Shown here: positions 1 through 8,393 of the stretch, piece after piece
How positions within the stretch are numbered: position 1 is the stretch's first letter
How the letters are laid out: each line of letters begins with the position of its first letter
Source of the DNA: an uncultured SAR86 cluster bacterium
GTDB lineage: Bacteria; Pseudomonadota; Gammaproteobacteria; Magnimaribacterales; Magnimaribacteraceae
Assembly (NCBI GenBank): GCA_902606175.1
Contig: CACLEZ010000014.1
Coordinates: 1 to 34,712, forward strand
Length of the DNA: 34,712 bases
Reading direction: 5' to 3'
Made by a program: the position numbers and the translations under genes
Notes under the pieces: generated by a model
The model's input: only the letters and a program-made list of their open reading frames with translations
Database searches by the model: none
What the model was told of the DNA's origin: nothing

Positions 1-55
1 TATCTTTAATTCTTAAATCTTGTCTAAACCAATGTACTGCAATTTTTTCTGACAT
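1..55 (-). CDS. phr: DNA photolyase/cryptochrome family, N-terminal fragment
   Basis: Only the first 18 codons lie in the window; the gene runs off the left edge. They read MSEKIAVHWFRQDLRIKD, and the WFR-x-DLR-x-x-D signature is the opening strand of the photolyase alpha/beta domain, which binds the antenna cofactor. Photolyases use FAD and blue light to split UV-induced pyrimidine dimers; related cryptochromes are light sensors, and 18 residues cannot separate the two. The ATG follows directly on the TAA of the upstream dehydrogenase (TAAATG), so the two are probably translationally coupled in one transcript. The family call is fairly firm because the motif is distinctive, but the subclass is unknown. 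Confidence 0.75.
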   Translation of the reverse strand, partial: MSEKIAVHWFRQDLRIKD

Positions 56-823
56 TTATGCTGTGAAACCTCCATCAATTGTGTGCACAGAGCCGGTGAT
101 AAATTCACTCTCATCACTAGAAAGAAATAACATCAACTTAGCTATTTCATCGGCTTCAGCATATCGACCTAAAGGTATCTGTTCTGCCAAAGAGCCTTTA
201 CTAGTTTCTTCTCCAGTTACCTCAGAGAAACCGTCTTCTAAAACTCTCATCATTGGTGTCTCTACAGGAGAAGGATTTACCGAATTAACCCTTATCTTCA
301 TCTCAGCGCACTCTTTCGCAGCTGATTTAGTTAAACCTACAACGGCATGTTTACTCATCACGTACGGTGATAAGAGAGATGCTCCTGTAACTCCTGCTAC
401 ACTTGAAGTTATGACCACACTTCCTCCGCCTCTTTCATTTAAAGCTGGTATTACTGCCTTTAAGCCCAGAAAAGGGCCTTTTGCATTCACTGCCATTACG
501 CTATCAAAAATCTCTTCATCGTAATCAACTATTGACTGAATTTCTCCAGCCACACCTGCATTAGCAATGAAAATATCTATACCTCCATATCTTTCAACTA
601 CCAAATCAACTGCTTTTTGATTGTCTGAAAGTAGTGATACATCTCCTTTAAAATAACTGACCTTATTAGAATCAATCTCTTTAATTGCCTCCACAAGATC
701 ATCTTCACTTAAATCAACCATCAAAACACTTGCACCTTCTTTAAGAAAAAGTTCTGTAGTAGCTCTTCCTATGCCCCCAGTTGCACCAGTGACTATAGCT
801 ACTTTGTCTTCTAATCTATTCAT
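56..823 (-). CDS. SDR-family NAD(P)-dependent oxidoreductase
   Basis: A 255-residue classical short-chain dehydrogenase, the usual family length. The Rossmann glycine motif TGATGGIG is at residues 12-19, an Asp at 37 after the second strand suggests NAD rather than NADP, ANAG is at 87-90, Asn113 is present, and the catalytic Ser140/141, Tyr154 and Lys158 (YVMSK) are all there. The C-terminus ends in the common TGSVHTIDGG substrate-loop pattern. The enzyme should interconvert a secondary alcohol and a ketone, but the substrate cannot be read from sequence. An AGGT element precedes the ATG. It sits 32 nt after the TSUP exporter gene and directly before the photolyase start, at the tail of a long minus-strand run. 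Confidence 0.93.
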   Translation of the reverse strand: MNRLEDKVAIVTGATGGIGRATTELFLKEGASVLMVDLSEDDLVEAIKEIDSNKVSYFKGDVSLLSDNQKAVDLVVERYGGIDIFIANAGVAGEIQSIVDYDEEIFDSVMAVNAKGPFLGLKAVIPALNERGGGSVVITSSVAGVTGASLLSPYVMSKHAVVGLTKSAAKECAEMKIRVNSVNPSPVETPMMRVLEDGFSEVTGEETSKGSLAEQIPLGRYAEADEIAKLMLFLSSDESEFITGSVHTIDGGFTA

Positions 824-855
824 AAATCTACCTAATTGATTTTTTCAGTGAGTGT

Positions 856-1605
856 TTATTGTGAAAGTAAAAAAATACCTCTACCAATAAAAACTGCTCC
901 TACAGAAAGGACAATTCGTTGAGTCCATCTGAAAAAAATTTCATCATCTATTATATCTAAAACCTTCTTACCAAGAGTAGTTCCTACTACTGATAAAAAT
1001 ATTGCTAAGAGCAAAAATATAGGTTCAGGCCAATTTTTTAGACCATATGTCAACAATCCTCCAAAAAAAATAATTTTCGAAATATGTCCAATAGTTTGTG
1101 CTACTGCTTTAGTAGCAACGACTTGATGTCTTGTCATATCTACTCTTTGAAAGAAGACATCTAGCAAAGGGCCGCCAACGCCAGCTACTAAGTTTGTTAT
1201 AACCACCACACAACCTGCTAAAACTCCTGTACCTGCTTTTGTGATATCTAGAGCAAGTTCTTTTGGGACTATCCATGCAATATAAGGTAATAGTCCTAAT
1301 GCAAATATAATTAAAATTTGGCTTGGTTCAAAGGCTATAAAAAATAGAAAGATTAGAGCTAAGATACTGCCAATCAACAGCATTGAAATAATTTTCCAAT
1401 TGATATCTTTTCTATTTAGCCACGCTCTATATCCATTTGATGTCGCTTGAATTAGACCATGAAGCACCATCGCAGGTCCTACAGAAAGGAAACTAATCAA
1501 TATGCCCATGAGAATAAGGCCGCCGAGCATACCAAAAATAGAGGATAAAAAAGCTGTTGCGAAAGTTGCAACTAAGATGAAAATGAAAATTAAATCTAAT
1601 TCCAT
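856..1605 (-). CDS. TSUP-family anion exporter (TauE/SafE type)
   Basis: A 249-residue, very hydrophobic inner-membrane protein with about eight predicted helices in two repeats. Each half carries a glycine-rich turn typical of the TauE/SafE (TSUP) family: GMLGGLILMG at 25-34 and GVGGPLLDVF at 142-151. Family members export sulfite, sulfoacetate or other small organic anions, or take up sulfate or sulfur compounds; the substrate here is not determinable. The ATG follows the TAA of the upstream GST gene with no spacer (TAAATG), implying coupled translation. An exporter beside an aminotransferase and a GST would fit removal of a sulfur-containing breakdown product, but that is inference. Confidence 0.88.
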   Translation of the reverse strand: MELDLIFIFILVATFATAFLSSIFGMLGGLILMGILISFLSVGPAMVLHGLIQATSNGYRAWLNRKDINWKIISMLLIGSILALIFLFFIAFEPSQILIIFALGLLPYIAWIVPKELALDITKAGTGVLAGCVVVITNLVAGVGGPLLDVFFQRVDMTRHQVVATKAVAQTIGHISKIIFFGGLLTYGLKNWPEPIFLLLAIFLSVVGTTLGKKVLDIIDDEIFFRWTQRIVLSVGAVFIGRGIFLLSQ

Positions 1606-2460
1606 TTATTGATCTAACAGAAAATCTTCAATTGATCTTCGTTTAAGACGCAAGATCAAAGAATGAACATACAATACAAACTGCATTATCAAAGGCCTTT
1701 TTACTTCTTTTCTAAAAAGATTATTTGCATATAGTCGTTCATACCAACCAAATACATTAGGGTGTAATCTTTTGAGCGGATAATTTGCGTGTTGTATTCT
1801 TGTCGTGTAAATAAACCAGGCAATATCAACTAAAGATAGTTCTGCACCTAAAATATATTGATTATGTTCTAATTGATCGTTGAGATCTTCCAAAGCAGTT
1901 CTAAAATGAATCAAAGACCTGCTTGCATCTTCATCTTTTATTCCATGCTTTTCGTACTCCTCCCAAAAATTTCTATTTACATCGTCCATAGAGTCTAATT
2001 CTCCATTTAAAGTCGCTTTATTTTTTGCTTTAGGCTGAACAGACTTTCCTTTGTTTAAAAATCTTGGTACCAAAAACTTAAAGGTAATATTTCTTATATC
2101 AACATGTAGATCATCTTCAAATTTTAATAAATCTTTAATATCTTCTTCCATATTCTCTGGAATTAAAGGGACTTCTTTAAAGCACCCCTCTAGATACTGA
2201 AGAATGTCATTGCTTTCTATATGAACCTCTCCATCATGTATCAGAACTGGCACTAGAGATCTTGGGTTAATACCCTGAAACCATTCTGAGAAATTTTCGC
2301 CTGCAGAAAGGTTTATTTGATGTGATGTAAATGGTATTTTTTTTAAATTTAGATAGATTCTAGTTTTCATCGAACAAGCTGAAAACTGGTAATTTAAAAG
2401 ATGAGTACCCTTCCAATCCAAGATTTCCTTCGTTTTGATATCAGAACTCAATAATTTCAT
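1606..2460 (-). CDS. Glutathione S-transferase family protein, GDAP1-like length
   Basis: At 284 residues this is longer than a standard bacterial GST (about 200-230). The thioredoxin-fold domain covers roughly residues 20-95: an SACSMKTR segment at 27-34 in the usual active-site position, Val70-Pro71 as the cis-proline before strand 3, and the glutathione-binding Glu82-Ser83 pair. An all-helical C-terminal domain follows, with YILGAELSLVDIAWF matching the N-capping box region. The last 35 residues are basic and partly hydrophobic (MQFVLYVHSLILRLKRR), which might touch the membrane as in GDAP1-type GSTs. The start overlaps the stop of the phosphatase gene by 4 nt (ATGA). The substrate is unknown. 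Confidence 0.85.
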   Translation of the reverse strand: MKLLSSDIKTKEILDWKGTHLLNYQFSACSMKTRIYLNLKKIPFTSHQINLSAGENFSEWFQGINPRSLVPVLIHDGEVHIESNDILQYLEGCFKEVPLIPENMEEDIKDLLKFEDDLHVDIRNITFKFLVPRFLNKGKSVQPKAKNKATLNGELDSMDDVNRNFWEEYEKHGIKDEDASRSLIHFRTALEDLNDQLEHNQYILGAELSLVDIAWFIYTTRIQHANYPLKRLHPNVFGWYERLYANNLFRKEVKRPLIMQFVLYVHSLILRLKRRSIEDFLLDQ

Positions 2461-4052
2461 ATGTAAATCTTTTCACTAGAAATCATCTCTCCAGTTTCCA
2501 AATTATCTGGATTGTGACCACCACAAGAATTGATCTCAGCAACAGCTTGAGCATTTTCTATAGTAAATAAAGTAAAACCATTTTCTTCTCTAGTTCCATA
2601 TAAAGATTCACAGATAAGTTGATTAGGATTATCAGCGGTAATACCGCGAGCAAAAGAAGGCCAGGTACCTGTCGAGCTACTTATAGGTCCAACCAAAAAG
2701 GTTTTTACCTCTCTTTTTAATTTTATTTTATCTGATTTAAGGATTGAGGTTGCACCCAGTGCATGTATATCGCCTGAAAAGATAAATCTTGAACCAACTC
2801 TTTCTGAGATACTTTGAAGTAAACGTTGATGTTGCAAAAACCATCCCTTTTGCCAAAGATATTTATTTGCATCGATTGTCAAAGATCCTTTTCTGCCTGA
2901 TAATAATTCATTTATTACTGTGCCAGATGTCCCTTCTTCAGCGACAACATCGGGATACCACTCCCTCCATTTTCCAGCAGTATATCCTAGAGGATGTGAC
3001 GGGATGAAGGCTAGATGCTTTGCTTTTGAGTTATTTATTCTTGATATGAGCCATTTTTCATCTTCATTAGAAATTAGAACTGCTTTTTCTTCGCCAAGAG
3101 TCATGTTGCCTGCGCAATCTGCTATAAGACCCTCAAAAGCATTTCCATACCTTATTCTGCCTGTCCTTCTTCCAGGCTTGTTATCTGGAGTATCAATAAA
3201 AGGAGGATAAAAAAGATCAGCCATTTTTTGAAAAGCATCTTTACTGAATGCGTCAGCCGGAAAGGTTACCAAATCTTCTTCTGCATCATCATTTTCAAAA
3301 TAGTCATGATCATCAGGAATAAAGAAAATTGGCGTACTTTTAAATTTTGTACCATAAAGGGCTGCTATTTGTTCATTACCAATTTTTTTTAAGATTGTTT
3401 CATTGTTTTCACTATCTGCACTTTCAGATCTATTGAAAACACCATACCTAAATTTTAAATACCCTCCCACAAAAAACTTTATCAACTTACTATTTCGTCC
3501 AACAGGAGGAAAATTTTCTCCTCTAAGATCGAAATAGATATGATCTCCTATCGAGACGGCGAAATCAGGATTTTTGGAAAGGCCTTCATCAAAAATCTTT
3601 TGTCTAAACTTAAAAGGCTTAAAAAACTCTTTACCAGAAGCTTTAAAACCATCTCCGCCACCAGCACATGTAAAGGCCATCATAGAGATGTTTTTGACTT
3701 CTGATTCAGGATCAGGAAAAGTCTTCAACTGCCAAGGTTTAAAAAAAGATCCTTTCTCAGAAGATAACTCAAGTTCATAAGATGTATCAGAAAGTAATTT
3801 ATCTGAAATAAATTGCCAATGTTTACCTTCGCGATCAATACTTCTTCCAGTGACAAGAATCTGATTATTAAGGATAAGATCGAGATTTTCGACGCCTTTT
3901 GATAATGATAATGAAACAGCAAGTTTCTCATGACTTGCTGAAGATAAAATATGCTTTACTTTAGTAAAACTTGAATTACGAAAAATATAACCGCCTGCAA
4001 AAAGCGTAACAAGTAGTCCGGAAATCTTCAGAAAAGTTCTTCTTGAGTACAC
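2457..4052 (-). CDS. Tat-exported PhoD-like phosphatase (alkaline phosphatase D family)
   Basis: A 531-residue metallophosphatase-fold protein. The N-terminus has a twin-arginine signal (SRRTFLK, residues 3-9) followed by a hydrophobic stretch to about residue 25, so it is probably folded in the cytoplasm and exported or membrane anchored. A beta-rich domain lies at about 40-115. Metal-site motifs follow in order: GDHIY at 169-173, DDHDY at 247-251 and SGDIHALG at 426-433. PhoD enzymes cleave phosphomonoesters and diesters using Fe and Ca. The start is GTG, with AGAGG lying almost against it; no ATG fits, and the Tat motif fixes this region as the start. The gene is 5 nt downstream of the aminotransferase. 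The true substrate is unclear, since many family members are uncharacterised. Confidence 0.88.
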   Translation of the reverse strand: MYSRRTFLKISGLLVTLFAGGYIFRNSSFTKVKHILSSASHEKLAVSLSLSKGVENLDLILNNQILVTGRSIDREGKHWQFISDKLLSDTSYELELSSEKGSFFKPWQLKTFPDPESEVKNISMMAFTCAGGGDGFKASGKEFFKPFKFRQKIFDEGLSKNPDFAVSIGDHIYFDLRGENFPPVGRNSKLIKFFVGGYLKFRYGVFNRSESADSENNETILKKIGNEQIAALYGTKFKSTPIFFIPDDHDYFENDDAEEDLVTFPADAFSKDAFQKMADLFYPPFIDTPDNKPGRRTGRIRYGNAFEGLIADCAGNMTLGEEKAVLISNEDEKWLISRINNSKAKHLAFIPSHPLGYTAGKWREWYPDVVAEEGTSGTVINELLSGRKGSLTIDANKYLWQKGWFLQHQRLLQSISERVGSRFIFSGDIHALGATSILKSDKIKLKREVKTFLVGPISSSTGTWPSFARGITADNPNQLICESLYGTREENGFTLFTIENAQAVAEINSCGGHNPDNLETGEMISSEKIYI

Positions 4053-4057
4053 CCTCT

Positions 4058-5278
4058 TTATAAGCTTTGAAAGGCCTGTTTTGCTGTATTCTCTATAAAA
4101 TCAATGTCTTCGTTGCGATGAGCTAGAGAAATAAAATGATTATGGTATCCAAGCATATATACTCCTCTCCGCACACATTCATCAATCCATCTGAAATGGG
4201 TTTCAAAGTCTACATTCTCCAATCGATAATAAGGCATTGAAGGCATTCCTGAAGCAATTAAGTTAAAGCCTTCTTTCTCAGCAACTTTAACGAGTCTTTT
4301 ATTAAGATTCTCACCATACTCAATCAGTTTATTTGGAGCATTTACCTTTTGTAATTGATCGAGAGTCGCAAGTGCCGCAGCCATGGGGGGTGCACTAAAA
4401 AACTGAGTGCCAGTAAAGTAAACTTTTTCAGCAGAATGCTTCAACTTTTCTGTACCGACCAATGATGCTAAGGGGTGTCCATTAGCAATAGCCTTGCCAA
4501 AACAAATCATATCCGGTGCAAAATCGAAAGCTACATTAGAACCGCCTAGATTTATTCTAAATCCAGCCCTCACATCATCAACAATAGTCAAAACTTCATA
4601 TTGTTTGCATAAAGAAGTAATTTTCTTCCAGTAGCCCTCTTCAGGCAGAGAGTTATCTCGAGAGACGGGATGGTCGTACGGTGAAGAAATAAAACATGCA
4701 ATATCATTTCCGTGCATATTCAGCAATTCTTCTAAACCTTCAATGTCATTCCATTTAATTTTCAACACATGTTCATTATCAGAGTCAATAATGCCAGGCC
4801 TACTTTTATCTTGCATCCATGGGGCAACGCCGTGATAACCGTCATCAATTTTTACTATCTTCTTCTTTGACGTGTACTCACGAGCTATCATTACAGCTAA
4901 GCTTGTTGCATCTCCTCCATTCTTTCCAAACAAGGCCCAATCTGCAATATCTACCATTTCAACTAACTTAGTTGCAAGGTCGACCATGATTGGTGAAGCT
5001 AAGCTGACAGTATTTCCTTTTTCAGAAGAGGTCTTGAATGCTTCTTCTACTTCAGGATGGTTATAGCCCAAAATTGATGGACCATACCCACACATTAAAT
5101 CTACGTATCGGTTATCATCAAGATCCCAGAAATATGCCCCTTCGGATCTAGAAAAAAATTTAGGTCCAGTATCTCTTACGGCATATTTATAATGCCCAAA
5201 AATACCACCGGGAATTACTTCCTTGGCCTTCTTGAAATATTCATTAGATTTGGTTACTTCGTAAGTAGTATTTTTCAT
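4058..5278 (-). CDS. Class III PLP aminotransferase, divergent GSAM-like subfamily
   Basis: A 406-residue fold-type I PLP enzyme similar in length to glutamate-1-semialdehyde aminomutase (HemL). Lys262 in the CFGKAIANG segment is the expected Schiff-base lysine. The cofactor Asp lies in DDVRAGFR (234-241), where HemL-type enzymes usually have DEVxTGFR. The phosphate-loop region reads KNGGDATS (119-126) instead of NSGTEAT, and FFSAPPMA (293-300) replaces the usual TFSGNP. These changes point to a side branch and argue against tetrapyrrole synthesis. It likely transfers or migrates an amino group on a small substrate. It sits 7 nt after the oxygenase gene and 5 nt before the phosphatase gene, which suggests a shared pathway. 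Confidence 0.88.
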   Translation of the reverse strand: MKNTTYEVTKSNEYFKKAKEVIPGGIFGHYKYAVRDTGPKFFSRSEGAYFWDLDDNRYVDLMCGYGPSILGYNHPEVEEAFKTSSEKGNTVSLASPIMVDLATKLVEMVDIADWALFGKNGGDATSLAVMIAREYTSKKKIVKIDDGYHGVAPWMQDKSRPGIIDSDNEHVLKIKWNDIEGLEELLNMHGNDIACFISSPYDHPVSRDNSLPEEGYWKKITSLCKQYEVLTIVDDVRAGFRINLGGSNVAFDFAPDMICFGKAIANGHPLASLVGTEKLKHSAEKVYFTGTQFFSAPPMAAALATLDQLQKVNAPNKLIEYGENLNKRLVKVAEKEGFNLIASGMPSMPYYRLENVDFETHFRWIDECVRRGVYMLGYHNHFISLAHRNEDIDFIENTAKQAFQSL

Positions 5279-5285
5279 CTGAAAG

Positions 5286-6092
5286 CTAATCGAAGAAACA
5301 AACTGCTCTGACTTCTATGCTTTCTCTTGGTGAAACTCCTTCAGGAGTATCTGGATAATCAAATGCACTATGTAAAGTTGGTATAAAAGGCTTTTCTTCG
5401 GAGTCATAAGTCTTGAACATAAGAACTTCATCTCTATTCATTTCTGGATAGAAATACCATTTATGTGAATCGCTGTGAGAAGACTGGCAGATTTCAACCG
5501 TCAAGGCATTTGGTTGATCTGGAAGATAATTAAATAAGTCAGTAGGTATCAATTCTTTATCAGAAACTGATCTTTTATCGCAAACAGCAAACGGTGTATC
5601 TACACCATCCTTATCAAACCTCCTCCAAAGATTATAAACAACAATTCTTTTAGGACTGATTCCTGTCTCTTTTAAAAAAGGATCTAGTGTTGCCCCAAAA
5701 CTAGTTGTGAAATCGTTATGGACTAACCTATGTCCTCCCTTTCTCTCTCCAGTTTCCGCTTGAGCTTCATTTCGTGTGATATGAGAAAAAATTTGTACAG
5801 TATCCGCACCTACTTTTTCTTTCACATGAGCAGCCATCTCTTGATAATAAATATTTACTACTTCTTCTTCATCATAAAAATCTTCAACCGAAGATATGTG
5901 ATTAATTAATTCAAATCCACCCATTGTGATATCAAAGTTGGACTCTCTAGCATTATGAACTGTTTTCTTAAATGCTTTTAAATAGACTGGTAAAGTGTTT
6001 TTCTCTTCAGAATCATTATCTAGGCCATAAGCTGGCTTAGCTTCATTCTCTTTTAAAGGTTTTCTGTAATTAAATTCAGCTTCAATATTCAT
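5286..6092 (-). CDS. CmcJ/NvfI-family non-heme iron oxygenase
   Basis: A 268-residue protein I recognise as the CmcJ/NvfI (GA4-desaturase-like, AsaB) family. Marker segments are HNDFTTSFGA (125-134), YNLWR (153-157), HKWYFYPEMNRDEVLMFKTYD (210-230) and PRESIEVRA (255-263). His125-x-Asp127 with His210 or His241 would hold the iron, and Arg256 would bind 2-oxoglutarate. Relatives act in cephamycin and fungal natural-product pathways as hydroxylases, desaturases or methylation partners; bacterial members of primary metabolism are largely uncharacterised. It is the first gene of a closely packed run after a 90-nt AT-rich spacer. No Shine-Dalgarno sequence is visible before the ATG. The family call is fairly sure, the reaction is not. 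Confidence 0.82.
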   Translation of the reverse strand: MNIEAEFNYRKPLKENEAKPAYGLDNDSEEKNTLPVYLKAFKKTVHNARESNFDITMGGFELINHISSVEDFYDEEEVVNIYYQEMAAHVKEKVGADTVQIFSHITRNEAQAETGERKGGHRLVHNDFTTSFGATLDPFLKETGISPKRIVVYNLWRRFDKDGVDTPFAVCDKRSVSDKELIPTDLFNYLPDQPNALTVEICQSSHSDSHKWYFYPEMNRDEVLMFKTYDSEEKPFIPTLHSAFDYPDTPEGVSPRESIEVRAVCFFD

Positions 6093-6161
6093 AGGTCAAA
6101 AATAAAATTTATATAAAACATATTACAACATTTTTTATTAGAAGATTATTAATAAAGAAAG

Positions 6162-6177
6162 ATAGACTTAGGTCTAT
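6162..6177 (-). terminator. Weak stem-loop after the Old Yellow Enzyme gene
   Basis: A perfect 6-bp stem ATAGAC/GTCTAT with a four-base loop lies 6 nt past the stop of the upstream minus-strand gene. In the minus reading it is followed by a T-rich stretch (CTTTCTTTATT). The stem is short and AT-rich, so it may be a weak terminator that separates the OYE group from the oxygenase run, or chance in AT-rich DNA. Confidence 0.35.
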
Positions 6178-6182
6178 TAATT

Positions 6183-7496
6183 CTAAGATTGGTTACTCTC
6201 CCAATATTCTTTGTAACTAATTGCGGTGTTCTTTTCGTTTTTCTGATACTGAAAGAATGCTTTCAGGACACCTAAACTTAGATCTGGATCTAAATCTTCT
6301 CCCATCCTGATAAGATTCAGGCACCAAAAGGCTTGTTGACCCCATCCATTTATACCTTTTACAACAGAAAAAGGAGAATTAAGACCTAACCAACCTGGAC
6401 CTGCTTGCATAGTTTTTTCCAAGACAGGAGTCTCGAGTAAATCGCTATCAATTAGCTTATTAGCTATATTAGGATCAATACAAAATGGTCTTGCTATGCC
6501 TATAACATCACATGCATCTTTATTTAATGCATTGTTCATTCCTTCAGTACTTCTAAATCCTCCGGTTACCATGAGAGGGCCTTTGAACACAGATCTAATA
6601 TCATTTGCATAATCTAAAAAATAAGCTTCACGCGCAATTGTACTCTCCCTTCTCTTTTCAGCTCTTTCTGGATTAAGGCCCATATCAATTCCAACCAAAT
6701 GAGGTTGCTCATATGTTCCGCCAGAGACTTCTAGAAGATCTAATCCTTCCTCGTTTAACCATGTTGCAACTTGAATAGCATCCTCATGCGAAAATCCACC
6801 TTTTTGAAAGTCTGCAGAGTTTAATTTAAGCGATACTGGAAAATCCGTTCCTACTGATACTCTTACTGCCCTTACTATTTCAAGCAGAAATTTCGCCCTA
6901 TTTTCTAAGTCACCTCCCCATTCATCTTCTCTTAAATTGATATCTGGTGAGAGGAACTCAGATATTAAATATCCATGGGCCCCATGTATTTGTACACCTG
7001 TAAAACCAGTATCTTTTGCAATCCTAGCGCAATGAGAAAATCTTTGAATGATATCTAAAATTTCTTCATGTGTTAAAGGTCTGGGTTTTCCAAATTGCGC
7101 GCCAGGCATTTGAAGCTGTACATCTGAAGGTGCTACCGGAATCTCTGCAACTGATGCTGGGGTTTGCCTTCCTGCATGAGAGATCTGCATCCATAAATGA
7201 GTATTATTTTTTGTACCAGCATCAGCGTACGAAGTTAATCTAGATAATTGTTCATTCGTTTGTTTTCCCTCTATAACAACATTACCTGGTCTTTCAAGAT
7301 AACGATGATCAACTTGAACATTACCAGTTAATAAGATCCCAGCACCTCCAGAGGACCAACGATCATACAAATTTACGTGCTTAAAGGTCGCTCTATTTTG
7401 TTCATCCGCTAAGCCTTCAGTCATTGCGCCTTTACAAATACGATTTTTAATTTGCACTCCGCAAGGGAGCTCCAGCTTATCTGATATGTTTACCAT
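6183..7496 (-). CDS. NADH:flavin oxidoreductase, Old Yellow Enzyme family
   Basis: A 437-residue FMN-dependent TIM-barrel oxidoreductase. Motifs, numbered from the chosen start: KNRICKGAMTE (17-27), GGAGILLTGNVQVD (50-63), HAGRQ (107-111), the ligand-binding pair His171/His174 in GVQIHGAHGYLISEFLSP, LREDEWGG (188-195) and MVTGGF near the FMN phosphate. OYEs reduce activated C=C bonds of enones or nitro compounds with NAD(P)H. The frame is open further upstream, but that would overlap the preceding dehydrogenase by about 95 nt. I chose the ATG at 7496, which gives the usual nine residues before LPCG and has GGAGA about 14 nt upstream; an ATG at 7517 overlapping by 17 nt is the alternative. The substrate is unknown. 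Confidence 0.9.
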   Translation of the reverse strand: MVNISDKLELPCGVQIKNRICKGAMTEGLADEQNRATFKHVNLYDRWSSGGAGILLTGNVQVDHRYLERPGNVVIEGKQTNEQLSRLTSYADAGTKNNTHLWMQISHAGRQTPASVAEIPVAPSDVQLQMPGAQFGKPRPLTHEEILDIIQRFSHCARIAKDTGFTGVQIHGAHGYLISEFLSPDINLREDEWGGDLENRAKFLLEIVRAVRVSVGTDFPVSLKLNSADFQKGGFSHEDAIQVATWLNEEGLDLLEVSGGTYEQPHLVGIDMGLNPERAEKRRESTIAREAYFLDYANDIRSVFKGPLMVTGGFRSTEGMNNALNKDACDVIGIARPFCIDPNIANKLIDSDLLETPVLEKTMQAGPGWLGLNSPFSVVKGINGWGQQAFWCLNLIRMGEDLDPDLSLGVLKAFFQYQKNEKNTAISYKEYWESNQS

Positions 7497-7500
7497 AGAT

Positions 7501-8385
7501 CTAATATTTTTCTCCATCGTTTCTAGGAGAAAAGAATTTTGCCATTTCCTCTTCTGAATTCGGAAGTATCTCTTTTCTTGATAATATATTGTCAAAGTGA
7601 GACCTTAAGGAATCATCCCAAGCAGGATGAGATAAAATATAAAAAATATTCTTTTTTATAGCTTCAAGAACAATTTCTGCTATTTCATCAGGTTTCTTCC
7701 CCTGTCGAAGCATCGCTGACATGATTTCCGCACCTATTTCATTAGTTGTTTCTCGTGCATCGCCTAAATGACTAGGTCGATTTCTTTCTGACTTATCTAT
7801 GTTTGTGTCAACAAAACCAGGGCATAAAACAGATGCATTAATTTTGGTTTGTCGATTAATCAAATCTCTACTTAGAGCCTCTGTTAAAGCCATTACAGCA
7901 TGTTTGCTAACTCCATAGGTACCTGCTCCAGGCAGTAATCCTGCCATTGAAACGGTTGTCAGCACATGTCCCTCTTCACCATGTTCCACCATATGCGGAA
8001 GGAATGTTTGAATGCCCTTTAGAACACCCTGATAATTTACCCCCATAACCCAATCCCAATCATCCTTATCAATCTCCCAGATCGGTTTATTTCCTGAATT
8101 AGCTCCTATGCCAGCGTTATTACATAGAATATGAATATTCCCATATTCTTCTGTTGCCTTTGCATATAACTCTTTAATGGATTGTTCGACTAAAACATCA
8201 GTTTTGACACCGATAACCCTATGTTGATATTGCCTTAAGCTCTCTACAGTTTTCTCTAAAGCATCTTCTTCTATATCGGCAAGTACAACTTGCATTTTTT
8301 CTTGTGCAAATCTTTCAGCAAGTGCTTTACCTATTCCACTTGCGGCTCCTGTTATGACAGCTGTTTTTCCTTCAAATTGTTCCAT
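7501..8385 (-). CDS. SDR-family oxidoreductase
   Basis: A 294-residue classical short-chain dehydrogenase with a longer C-terminus than the 250-residue norm. TGAASGIG is at 12-19, Asp37 after strand 2 suggests NAD, NNAG is at 89-92, and the catalytic Ser146, Tyr157 and Lys161 (YGVSK) are present. After PGFVDTNI the tail (about 200-294) contains helices and the pattern VLEAIKKNIFYILSHPAW, which is seen in SDRs acting on hydrophobic alcohols. It starts 8 nt after the GST stop and ends just beyond the preferred OYE start, so GST, SDR and OYE probably share a transcript. Pairing with an enone reductase suggests stepwise reduction or oxidation of a cyclic or unsaturated compound; this is inference. 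Confidence 0.92.
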   Translation of the reverse strand: MEQFEGKTAVITGAASGIGKALAERFAQEKMQVVLADIEEDALEKTVESLRQYQHRVIGVKTDVLVEQSIKELYAKATEEYGNIHILCNNAGIGANSGNKPIWEIDKDDWDWVMGVNYQGVLKGIQTFLPHMVEHGEEGHVLTTVSMAGLLPGAGTYGVSKHAVMALTEALSRDLINRQTKINASVLCPGFVDTNIDKSERNRPSHLGDARETTNEIGAEIMSAMLRQGKKPDEIAEIVLEAIKKNIFYILSHPAWDDSLRSHFDNILSRKEILPNSEEEMAKFFSPRNDGEKY

Positions 8386-8393
8386 GATACTTA

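Noticed and set aside
63-524. 153-codon open frame on the plus strand inside the SDR gene
   Set aside because: It is antisense to an intact dehydrogenase with all catalytic motifs, has no family resemblance and no ribosome site.
7497-7595. Longer N-terminus for the Old Yellow Enzyme
   Set aside because: It would overlap the SDR gene by 95 nt, and the extra residues do not resemble OYE N-termini.
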